From Ustilaginoidea virens (taxonomy: Eukaryota > Ascomycota > Sordariomycetes > Hypocreales > Clavicipitaceae): a DNA stretch of 64,000 nt. The notes under the pieces are model-generated. The model was not told the origin of the DNA, ran no database searches, and saw only the letters and a program-made list of their open reading frames with translations. The stretch spans positions 2,356,001 to 2,420,000 of the forward strand of contig NC_057320.1 in the NCBI RefSeq assembly GCF_000687475.1. Direction: 5' to 3'. The position numbers and the translations under genes are program-made. Numbering within the stretch: the stretch's first letter is position 1; each line of letters begins with the position of its first letter. Of the stretch, positions 46,359-56,239 are shown one piece after another.

Positions 46359-48848
46359 AATAGGCAATCGTCAATATAAGTAACGATAAAGGTGCTGGTT
46401 TGCTTATTATAAAAGACAGCAGCATCAGAAGCTAAAGGTAAGAAGCCTTTACTAGAAATCAGGTCTTTTAGCCGGTGTTGCCATTCGCGGGGTGCTTGTT
46501 TTAGCCCGTATAGGGCCTTTTTTAGTAAAATAGCTTGCTTAACAGAGGGATTAAAGCTGGCTTTTTTAAGTAAAGTTAGTAGCCGTTATCGTTAAATATC
46601 AAACCAAAGCTTGCTATCGCTATTAGTTAGCAGTAAGCTCTCTGTAAATTCAAGAAATCCGTCAGGAATATCCATATAAATGGTCTCAGAAAGCTCGCTA
46701 TTTAGAAAGGCGCCTATAAAGTCGATTTGCTCTATTTCCTAGTTATTATTAGCAGCCAAGGCCAATATAACCCTCTAGGTAGGTAGAATAGAGGTAGAAG
46801 CATAGGTATACTGAAAGTCCTTTCCTTCGACTTGCATAAAGCCCTTTACTACTAATCTAGCCTTATATTTTATAGGCTGATTATTAGCATCCTTTTTAAC
46901 CTGAAAAACAGGCCTATTGCGTATAATTTTCCTATTAATAGGAACGCTAGACTTAGGAATAAATTGGAAGACTTTAGTATCCAAAAGCTGCTCAAATTCC
47001 TTAAATAGTGCCTTTATCTAAAGGTCTTTTTCAGGGCTTCATAGCACATCCTTCCAGCTATTAGGCGTACCATCAGGGGCCTTTTTAGCTAGCTTACGCT
47101 TAGCTGCATAGCAGGAATCCCATATTAGGTGGTATAAATCCTGATTAGGGAATAAGTCGGTAGGGCTAGTAGGGTTGGTAGGGCTAGCAGGTATAGCAGG
47201 GCTAGCAGGGCCAGCAGAGCCAGTAGGGCCAGCAAGGTCGGCAGGAGTAAGGCTAATAAGGATATCTATAAGGTCATCCTTTGCAGTAGCCGGGGACTGT
47301 AGTATAGTACCTTCTGACTTAGGAAGGTAATCCACGGTGGCATTAGTATTAGTAATATCATCTGGGGTAGCATTAGTAATGCTAATAAAATTAGTAGGGT
47401 CCGGCATGCTTTCCAGGTCATCCGGTATAGCATTAATATTAGTAATGCTAGTAAGGTTAGTAGGGTCAGGGATGCTTTCCAGGTCATCCAGTATAGCATT
47501 AATATTAGTAATGCTAGTAAGGTTAGTAGGGTCAGGGATGCTTTCCAGGTCATCCAGTAAAATAGCAGGTTCTTTACTGCTAGATACCCCCTCTGAACCT
47601 GTATTTTGCCCTCTGTGAAAGTCTCCTTCTAGGCCACTAGAAATAGGGCCTATTCCTTCATTTTAGTGGATAAAGGTGATAAAAGTTGTTTTAGTAACAA
47701 CCTTCTTCTTTAGAAGGTAGACTAGGTAGGTATTCTTACCTAGAGTGGCAAGGAGCCTACCAGGCTCGGTACGGGGCGCTAATTTGCGGCTTTTTACACG
47801 CTTTTCGTGTGGTATAAGCACTTCAATAGCTGCTCCAATAGCCCTAAGGTTAATAAGGTCAGGGTAGTGCTCCGGTGTTATCTAGTCGTAATCCTTTAGT
47901 AGCTCCTGATAGGGGCTGGAAGGTCTGTTAGTAACAGCTGTTATATTTACTAGCATAACAACGCCAGTAATTACAGCAGACCAGAGGTTAGATAGTAGCC
48001 TTAACCAGGCCATAGTAGCACGTAGCCTATTAGCTATAACCCTAATGGAGCGCTTAGCTAGGCCGTTTTATTCGTGAATATAGGGGCAAGAGGTATTAAA
48101 AGGTATACCCTGTTCAACAAGCCAATCACTAAGCATTTTATTGATTTCATTTCCACCATCATAGTGGAATTCAACAGGCGTTTTACTATATCTGACCTGT
48201 AGGCTCTATATAAAGCTCTGTAATGCTTTAAAAACAATAGTGCCTTCCCTATTAGGCAGTAAGTAAAGCCAGCGGAATCGGGATTTTCTGTCTACTAATA
48301 TAAGGACAACAGGTCGTTTATTATATAGCATAGGTGATATAGCAAAAGTATCACCTTCTATAATATCCAGGCATTTAGCTGGATTAGGTATCGCATCCTT
48401 AGAAGGTCTTCTAACCTTCTTAGCCTAGATATAGGCTAGGCAGCAAAAATCAGCATCTTTAACCTTATTAAGGTTAGGCAGACCAGGGGTATTAGCACAG
48501 GTCTTTTTAAGTAGCTGAATACCTATATGCCCTAGCCATACATTCCAAATGCCGGCTAACTGTAATAGCTTCTGATATTCTGTATCAGCAGCTACAGGGG
48601 CAGGAGTAGGGCTAGTAGCCACTATGGGATTTTCGCTAGTCGTAATAGCGGGCTCTTCGCTAGTCGTAATAGCGGGAGAGTTAGTAGTAAGGCTAATAGC
48701 CTCTATAGGTTCCTTACTAGTTGCAGTAGTAAGAACAGGGGTAATAGTGGTATCCTCAGGATCACTATAATCAGCAGGGTTAGTAGGGCTAGGGACCTCT
48801 ACTATTATACTATTAGTAATAGTATAATGGCTGCAAGGTTGATGTAGT
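46359..48848 (-). pseudogene. Copia D1 gag-pol, middle segment: pre-integrase, integrase, linker, RT N-terminal half
   Basis: From 48848 downward: pre-integrase GIWNVWLGHIGIQLLKKTC near 48490-48570; integrase with LVDRKSRF and FHYDGGNE intact but NGLAKRSI where NG-x-AE is expected (Glu to Lys); a linker of tandem 22-residue repeats (47400-47560) and a Pro/Ala/Ser-rich stretch (47150-47230); RT from about 46985 with VFQVKKDA and KARLVVKGFMQVEGKDF, then the YIDDCLL codons at 46359-46380, still intact. One of the least damaged coding stretches here. The clean frames 46775-46984, 47039-47407 and 48425-48622 are all parts of it. Confidence 0.92.
47405..47570 (-). repeat. 66-bp coding tandem repeat in Copia D1 integrase-RT linker
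   Basis: GATGCTTTCCAGGTCATCC recurs at 47405 (first base C), 47471 and 47537, an exact 66-bp period. In the minus-strand frame each unit encodes 22 residues including DDLESIPDPTNLTS. Units are nearly identical, so expansion was recent relative to decay. Confidence 0.88.
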
Positions 48849-49595
48849 TGTTGAAATCAGCGCCTTTTTAGCTGTATTTTGGTACTGGTCTCGCCACCAT
48901 ACGACGTCTCTGCGTTGAGATATCGCGGTGGCTATACCAGGCGCTATGGTGGGGCATAGCGCCCCACAACGCCGATTACAGTGGGCCACAGCGCCGGTCA
49001 CGGCACCGGCACAGCGCCCCACAGCCGGCCACAGCGGCCGGTCACAGTGGGCCACAGGGCCCACAACAGGCGGCGCATTTCTACGGGATTACCAAATGGG
49101 CAAAACAGCACCTTCGGCCTTCTACATACAGTCACCCGCTACACCGCGCCTTTACGGCACACCGGTATAGGGCTTCCGGCCCGTACGGCACACCGATATA
49201 GGGCTTCCGGCCCGTACGGCAGGCTGTTATAGGGCATCCGGCACACCGCTACAAGCCACTGGGCTTGGTTGGGTAGGCATTGGGTAGGATATTGGGCACA
49301 GACTGGGCACGGTTGGGCAGACCGACTTTTCGTCGGGTTTTTCGCTATTTTTGCGGTTTTTCATTATTTTCAACCACTTTTTCAAGATGGTAGAAATATG
49401 CCCAAAATTCCCTCTTTCTAGCTAGAATAGTCACCAACAATTAGAATCAGATTTCCCTGACATCTTTGCTCTGGTCAACCTCTTGTGCGCTTTAAATCTT
49501 TAACCAGCTCTTTGTTTTATTCTGCAACGCCTTATACGCCACTGTCGGTACTTAGTATACTTTCTAACAGTGTTCTGAGTCACCATTTTGCAACA
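48849..49595 (+). repeat. Solo LTR of Copia A, plus strand, with GTAGT duplication
   Basis: 747 bp, TGTTGAAATC...TTGCAACA, flanked by GTAGT at 48844-48848 and 49596-49600. D2 shows the empty site near 63385-63390. A 31-bp unit containing TATAGGGCTTCCGGCCCGT is present twice (from 49166 and 49197), which accounts for its greater length. Its short open frames (48813-49232) are repeat artefacts. Confidence 0.96.
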
Positions 49596-51258
49596 GTAGT
49601 AGTGGTGTATCTATTCCTTTCTATAGAAGGAAAAAGCCATATTTTTCAAAGTTAAAAATGCCGATATATTTACAGCTTACTAACCAAAGCTGATTTTTAA
49701 TTAGTACCCCTTTAGCGGCATAGTGCTTTACACCGCTAATGATATTAATATCCAAGGTAGGAATATATAGTATATTCTTAAGCTCTATAATACCCCATTT
49801 GGTAGGATTAATACCCTGTAGAACAGTAAATCGTGCTGTACCCCAACCAGTAGGGGAAATAGAGCCACCACCAGTAGTAATTACCGGCTTATTATTCTTC
49901 TCAAAGTAGTAAAAAGTAGTAAAATGCTTCTTATCATTAACAATATGATAAGTAGAGCCTGTATTATAAAAGAGGGCATTCTTAGGGGTCCTACCGCCTG
50001 ATTTAGCACTATAGCTTATAGCTAAAGGCTGGTTTTTAGTGGATATAGTAGTAGAAGAAGAGGAATAGGATATATTAGTATCCTGGGTATTATAATTACC
50101 TATAATAAAGGCCTCAACATCTTACTGATTACTGCTAGAGTCCTGTTTCTTCTTCTATTGCTGCTTCTTTTTCCTATTATTAGTAGAATTATTCTTGCTA
50201 TTATTAGTAGAAGCGGCATTAGTAGACCCTTTATTTTTAGAGTCCTTAGAAGCCTTAAGCTGCTTAGGGTTATTATTAGCAGCCACCTTATTAGACCCTT
50301 TAGAACGCTATTCTTCTAGTAGGTCAACTATAAAATACTAGAGGTTAAATTTGCTGCTGTTAATAACACCCTAGGCACTATAAGCCCTAATCATAAAGCA
50401 TTAATATTCCGTCTAGCGGGTAAATACCCCCTCTATAGCCTATAGATACTAATTAACTTAGTCGAAAGAGTCGATCTTAGAACCTAAGATTCTAAGGCGA
50501 GAAATATAGGTATTAAATTCGCTATTAAAAGCCTCCAAAGTGCCTTTATAACCGGTAAAAGTAAGGGTGTGAAAGGTAGGGTATAAATATGCCTGCTGTA
50601 CTTCTAGTGAGTAGTAGTACTAGGCTATTAGCAGAAGGTAGGCTTCCTTTAGGTTATTACACCAGTCTATAGCCTCTACAGCTTCTTTACCACAGCTATT
50701 CTTTAGCATTAATAGTAAAAGTGCCTGCTCAGACTCATTAAAGTGCCTTACTATAGAGGGGTCGTTAACAAAGTTAGCTATTTTAAAGGCCCGAAGTTGT
50801 ATAGTAAGGGCCTGCTTCTACTGGTCGAAATTATAGGGGCTTTTTAGCTTCTAAGACTCCTTAAAGCGGTTAGCAGTCTTAGCTAATTCTTTAATAGCCC
50901 TATTACTAATTTAGTTAGTAATAATTGTTGGTGGCATTGTATAAATAGGCTCTTTACCCTTATATTTTATAGGGGTAGAAGGTTGGTTAATTTCCATAAC
51001 GTTAGCCTTATTATTATTATCCTTAGTGGTAGTCGTCTTAGTGGAAGGTCTAGCTTTAGTAGCTTTAGTAGGCTTCTTATTAGTAGCCTGGTTAAACTAG
51101 GTATCGTTATTTTGCCTACTAACTAGGCCCTATATAAGGTCAGTTAGTATATTCATCTGGGACTTCATATCGTCTATATCCAGCTATAGTTGTGCATTAG
51201 TATCAGCCTTAGTATCGGATTCAGGGACCTTATAGGTAGAAGACCCTAATTCTGCTAT
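49596..51258 (-). pseudogene. Copia D1 gag-pol, 5' segment: Gag and protease
   Basis: Minus frame whose first codon (complement of 51256-51258) is ATA where D2 has ATG at 54463. Gag is collinear with D2 and ends in a Lys/Asn-rich basic tail (50130-50330) without CCHC. Protease near 49963: YNTGSTYHIVND, with catalytic Asp of DTG changed to Asn (D2 keeps DTG). Several TAG/TAA codons. The site equivalent to 50385 is the unbroken form of the B2 insertion site in D2. Confidence 0.9.
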
Positions 51259-52030
51259 TATGGGCAAGAAAGGTCTAAAAATCCATTAAAAAATGGTGCC
51301 GATAGTTATAAAAACAGAGGAATAATTAGCTAAATAGCTAGCAAAATAGTCGAGTAACTAGTAAAATAGTCGAATAACTAGCTGGATAGCCAGTATATAT
51401 AGTAGCTAGTAGCCTACTATAAAAGGTAACCATAGAATATAGCGGTAGGTCTTAGTATAAAAAGCATAAATGCCGTAGGCGCTGTGCAAATCCGTACTAT
51501 AGCGTTAGTATTTAAGGTGCTTATAGGTGCCGTAATATAGGAGCCGTAAGTGCCGTAGGTGCCGTAGGTGCCGTAATATAGGTGCCGTAAGTGCCGTGGG
51601 TGCTATAGGTGCTATAATATAAAGGTGCCGTAAGTACCGTACCAAGAGGTGCTATAAGTGGGAGAGTATAATAGGTGCCGTATAGTACAGTAGGTATCGT
51701 GCACTAGGTGCAAGGGTGTTATACAGTGGTATAGTATAGTAAATATTACACTATAAGATCTATAGGTGCCGTAGGTTACGCCGAAAATAACGTAAGGTTA
51801 CGCTAAAAGTACCGTAAGGTTATACCGTAAGTTGCCGTTAGGTACGCCGTTAATTGCCGCAGGGTAATACCGTAGGTAATAAAGGGTAAGCTAAAGGTGA
51901 TAATAGGTAAGCCGAAGTTAATAAGGGTAAGCCGAAGATACTAAAGGATAGCTATATTAGTAGTACTAATAAGCAAAAGAGACTAAGGGGTGAATACAAA
52001 AAGGTAGGGTAAAAATGAAAAAGTAAAAAT
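51259..52030 (-). other. Leader of Copia D1 with GTGCCGTA minisatellite
   Basis: Noncoding stretch between primer site and gag. At about 51470-51910 it consists of degenerate 10-12-bp units of the type GGTGCCGTAA. The same region in D2 (53885-54240) has a different number and order of units. Confidence 0.8.
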
Positions 52031-52044
52031 CCGGGCTTATAACC
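52031..52044 (-). promoter_or_regulatory. Primer-binding site of Copia D1
   Basis: CCGGGCTTATAACC, complement GGTTATAAGCCCGG, adjoining the 5' LTR. One G-to-A change from the Copia A site; same tRNA-Met anticodon-arm match. Confidence 0.8.
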
Positions 52045-52778
52045 TATTGCAATTCTTAAGGTCACTATAAAAGCAGAGCGTTACTGGCTAGCTAGATGGC
52101 ACAAGACTATCTGCGACCTATGAACTAATCTTAGTATAAATACTAGATTTTTCACCAAGTCCTAAGACTATACAAGTGCTATAAAGCAAGGCAAGTGTAA
52201 AGGCAAGGCAAATATAAGATAACCAGAAAACGCAGGGAAGGTAAGAAGTTAAGAGGCATATAGTGCATTAACAGACTCGATTGTGCTGCTCTTCTACTAT
52301 CTAGAAAGAAGGGGGAAAGCTATCCTATATATACACAAAGGAGGGGTGGGCCTAGGCATCTAAGGTAGCCAGTAAAAAAGCTCCTCGTAATGCTCGCTTT
52401 GCCACGTATATAATACGTCAACAGCCCCACTATATCGGGCCTTTTTAACCACCCTAACCACCGCACTAGTAACTAGCTACTACGCTAGTGACTACCCAGC
52501 ATACTAGTAGACTACCCACTACACTAGTGGACTAGCCACTACGCTAGTAGACCTACCACGCTAATTTAGCATTGCCACACCTTTTTAACAAGGCCTACCT
52601 TAAGGCCTACCTTACTTGATATACAGTAAATAATCCACTGAAAATCCTTAAGGTAAAAGGCAAGGGCCTGGGTTGGTAAGACCACCGTAAGTCTAAGAGA
52701 CGGTATAAAGGCCAGAAGGTTAGTAGACCAGTAGGGCATTAGGCCAGCAGCCTAGTAGGCTACTATAGGATTTTAACA
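52045..52778 (-). repeat. Copia D1 5' LTR (734 bp)
   Basis: Runs TATTGCAATTC...GATTTTAACA on the plus strand. Has a minisatellite of CTAGT/CCACTA units at about 52455-52560. Followed by target duplication AGCTT. Confidence 0.95.
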
Positions 52779-52783
52779 AGCTT

Positions 52784-52951
52784 TATATAGAAAAGATTAG
52801 GCTAAATTCCTTCCTTTATTAATACTAAATCCCTATTATACCCTTGCCTCTTTACTAATATAAAGAGGCCCATAAAGATTATTATTATTTAATCCTCTCT
52901 TGCCCAAAATATAGATAATAGTGCTAATAGCTATATAGGACTAGCCTAAGC
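52784..52951 (+). mobile_element. LINE L0, right fragment
   Basis: Continues L0 from 31260 after Copia D1 and aligns to L1 about 35922-36090 (end of ORF2). It is cut at 52951 by Copia D2, so the rest of L0 lies right of the window. TAAGC at 52947-52951 would be the left D2 target duplication. Confidence 0.88.
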
Positions 52952-53726
52952 TGTTAAAATCCTATAGTAGCCTACTAGGCTGCTGGCCTAATGCCCTACT
53001 GGCTGACCTTCTAGCCCTTATACCGCCTCTTGGACTTACGGTAGTCCCACCAACCTTAGGCCTTTGCCTTTTACCTTAAGGATTTTCAGTGGATTATTTA
53101 CTGTATATCAAGTAAGGTAGGCCTTAAGGTAGGCCTTATTAAAAAGGTATGGCATTGCTAAATTAGCGTGGTGGCCCACTAGCGTGGTGGCGGCCTACTA
53201 GTGTGGTAGCTAGTCCATTAATGTGGTGGTTAGTCACTAGCGTAGTGGCTAGTCCACTAGTATAGTGGCTAGTCTACTAGTGTGGTGGTTAGTCTACTAG
53301 CGTAGTGGCTAATTACTAGTGCGGTGGTTAGGGTGGTTGGAAAGGCCGGATATAGCGGGGTTGCTGACGTATCATAGCGAGCATTACGGGGAGCCTTCTT
53401 ACTGGCTACCCTGAATGCCTAGGCCCACCCCTCTTCGTGTATATATAGGATAGCTTTCCCCCTTCTTTCTAGATAATAGAAGGGTAGCAGAATCGAGTCT
53501 GTTAATGCACTACATGCCTCTTAACTTCTTACCTTCCCTGCGTTTTCTGATTATCTTATATTTGCCTTGCCTTTACACTTGCCTTGCTTTATAGCACTTG
53601 TATAGTCTTAGGACTTGGTGAAAAATCTAGTATTATACTAAAATTAATTCACAGGTCGCAGACAGTCTTGTGCCATCTAGCTAGCTAGTAAGGCTTTGCT
53701 TTATAGTGACATTGAGAATTGCAATA
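52952..53726 (+). repeat. Copia D2 5' LTR (775 bp)
   Basis: TGTTAAAATCC...TTGCAATA. Longer than the D1 LTRs because the minisatellite at about 53163-53335 has more units. Confidence 0.93.
53163..53335 (+). repeat. Minisatellite in Copia D2 LTR
   Basis: Degenerate units of about 20-22 bp around CTAGTCTACTAGTGTGGTGG, roughly eight copies. The D1 LTRs carry fewer (52455-52560 and 38290-38400). Confidence 0.8.
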
Positions 53727-53740
53727 GGTTATAAGCCCGG
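53727..53740 (+). promoter_or_regulatory. Primer-binding site of Copia D2
   Basis: GGTTATAAGCCCGG, directly after the LTR, as in D1 and with one change from Copia A. Confidence 0.8.
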
Positions 53741-54462
53741 GTTTTTACTTCTTTGTTTTTACCCTACCTTTTTGTATTCACCCTTTGGTCTCTTTTGCTT
53801 ATTAGTACTACTAATATAGCTATCCTTTAGTATTTTTGGCTTACCCTTATTAACTTCGGCTTACCTATTATCACCTTTGGCTTACCCTCTATTACCTATG
53901 GTATTACCTTGCGGCAATTAACGGCGTACCTAACGGCAACTTACGGCGTAACCTCACGGCACTTTTAGCGTAACCTTACGTTATTTTCGGAGTAACCTAC
54001 GGCACCTACGGATTTTATAGTGTGATATTTATCACATTATACCACTGTATAACACCTTTACACCTAGTGCACGATACCTACTGCACTGTACGGCACCTGT
54101 TATACTCTCCCACTTATAGCACTTTTGGTACGGCACTTACGGCACCTTTTATATTACGGCACTTATAGCACCCACGGCACCTATGGCACTTACGGCACCT
54201 TTATATTACGGCACCATATAAGCACCTTGAATACCAACGCTATAATACGGACTTGCACAACGCCTACGGCATCTGTGCTTTTATACTGAGACCTACCGCT
54301 ATACTCTGCGGTTACCTTTTATAGTAGGCTACTAGCCACTATATTTACTGGATATTTTACTAGTTATTCGTCTATTTTGCTAGCTATTCAGCTAGTTATT
54401 CCTCTATTCTTAAAACTATCGGTACTATTTTTCAATAGATTTTAAAACCCTTTTTGCCTATA
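53741..54462 (+). other. Leader of Copia D2 with CGGCACCTA minisatellite
   Basis: Noncoding; degenerate units such as ACGGCACTTACGGCACC at about 53920-54240, inverse of those in D1. The rest is T-rich with no recognised feature. Confidence 0.8.
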
Positions 54463-55341
54463 ATGGCAGAATTAGGGTCTTCTTCCTATAAGGTCCCTGA
54501 ATCTAATACCAAGGCTGATGTTAATATATAACTACAGCTGGATATAGACGATATGAAATCCCAGATGAATATACTAACTGACCTTATATAGGGCCTAGTT
54601 AGTAGGCAAAATAACGACCCCTAGGCTACCTAGGCTACTAATAAGGAGCCTACTAAAGCCACTAAAGCTGGACCTTCCACTAAGACGACTACTACTAAAG
54701 ATGATAATAGTGAAGCTGACGTTATAGAAATCGACTAACCTTCTACCCCTATAAAATATAAGGGTAAAGAGCCTATTTATATAACGCCACTAATAACTAT
54801 CACCAACCAAATTAGTAATAGGGCTATTAAAGAATTAGCCAAGACTGCCAACCTCTTTAAGGAGTCCCCGAAGCTAAAAAGCCCCTATAATTTCAACCAG
54901 TGGAAGCAGGCCCTTACAATACAACTTAGGGCCTTTAAAATAGCTAATTTTGTTAATGATCTTTCTATAGTAAGGCATTTTAATGAGTCTGAGCAGGCAC
55001 TTCTACTACTAATACTAAAAAATAGCTGTGGTAAAGAAGCTATAGAGGCTATAGATTGGTATAATGACCCAGAGGAAGCCTACCTTTTACTAGTAGCCTA
55101 GTACTGCCACTCACCAGAAGTATAGCGGGCGCACTTATATCCTACCTTTCACACCCTTACTTTTACCGGTTATAAAAGCACTTTAGAAGCTTTTAATAGC
55201 GAATTTAATAGCTATATTTTTCGCCTTACAATTCTAGGTTCTAAAATCGACTCTTTCGACTAAATTAACTAGTATCTTTAGGCTATAGAGGGGGTATTTA
55301 CCCGCTAGACGGAACGCCAATGCTCTATAATTAGGGCTTAT
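54463..55341 (+). pseudogene. Copia D2 gag, first part, interrupted by Copia B2
   Basis: ATG at 54463 (MAELGSSSYKVPES). Thr/Lys-rich N-terminal part, then a Gag domain with FNQWKQALTIQLRAF near 54893 and SEQALLLLILKNSC near 54990, both shared with Copia A. Only a few stops (54588, 54622, 54736, 55099 region), mostly TAG. Cut after codons for IIRAY by B2; continues at 62600. Confidence 0.9.
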
Positions 55342-55679
55342 TGTCGGAATCGCTGTCGCAAGGTGCCCAATTGGGCATATTGCGACGAATGTGCCGCGCA
55401 TACCCGTTGGGCACAATATGGCCACTTTTGCCCCTTTTACCCCTGTGCCCCTGAGCCCGGTAGGGCACGCAGGCAGCCCGGCCCGACCGCGCCGATGCAT
55501 ATGACTACAGCACGCACAAAAAGGCTATATCGTATAATATCTCTTTTGCTTCCTTTCTTTCCTCTAAGTTAGTCAGTTATAATCAAAGAAGAACCATACT
55601 TTTGACCGGTGACCCTACGGTACATGATACCACGCGCGCGACCCTATATATAACTAGGTACCCCGAGTTTATATCAATA
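55342..55679 (+). repeat. Copia B2 5' LTR (338 bp)
   Basis: TGTCGGAATCGC...TATCAATA; the terminal CA reads TA. GC-rich middle and a TATATAA-like site near 55646. Open frames on both strands at 55234-55572 are repeat artefacts. Confidence 0.95.
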
Positions 55680-56239
55680 CTAATCAGTAGTAATAACCAC
55701 CACTTATAGGATAATTATATCCCGTAAAGAATGGTGTATCACAGATCAGCAAGATTACTCTTGAAGAGACGATTTCTATTGCAAATTGTACTAATTAGGA
55801 AGGCAGATAACCCATTCCGTTAAACAGTTACGCTACCGATTAATTAGAAGAACAATATAGACCTCTTCCACCTTTATCTATTACAAAGGAAGAAAATATA
55901 CTAACTATTATAATCTTTAAAGATACCCCCAGTATATATAGGAGGCGGCTAACCTATTCCGTTAAACGGTCACCTATTTACTATAGGAGGCAAATAACCC
56001 ATTCCATTGAACGGTTATATTGCTAACTAACCCCTTCTCTTCTTTCTTTTTACCCTTATAGATAAAAGCCCCCTTTAGATCGAATATTACACTCCTTATA
56101 ATATATCCCCCCCCCCCCTTATCTCTTAAACCTTCCTCTTAATACTATAGCACGATCACGATTATTAATATTATAACCGGCACTACCCGAAAGGCTATAG
56201 CGATTTACCCCCTTACTCGACGATAATTAGGCTATTACG
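55680..56239 (+). other. Leader of Copia B2 with repeated palindromic motif
   Basis: No obvious tRNA-Met primer site after the LTR (CTAATCAGTAGTAATAACC), unlike Copia A and D. Three related motifs, AACCCATTCCGTTAAACAG (55810), AACCTATTCCGTTAAACGG (55951) and AACCCATTCCATTGAACGG (55996), have a CCGTTAAACGG palindrome core and recur in B1. Confidence 0.75.

Larger units (their letters stand above)
31261..52778 (-). mobile_element. Copia D1: complete Ty1/Copia element on the minus strand, carrying three later insertions
   Basis: 3' LTR 31261-31296 plus 37924-38621, polypurine tract 38622, gag-pol 51258 down to 38743, primer site 52031-52044, 5' LTR 52045-52778. After removing LINE L1, both LTRs are exactly 734 bp. 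The AGCTT duplication is at 31256-31260 and 52779-52783. It holds LINE L1 in the 3' LTR, LINE L2 in RT and a solo Copia A LTR between protease and integrase. Sister copy D2 begins at 52952 on the other strand. Confidence 0.95.

Noticed and set aside
51470..51910. Short regular repeats that might suggest a CRISPR-like array
   Set aside because: Units are contiguous and degenerate, without unique spacers; a minisatellite in a eukaryotic retroelement leader.
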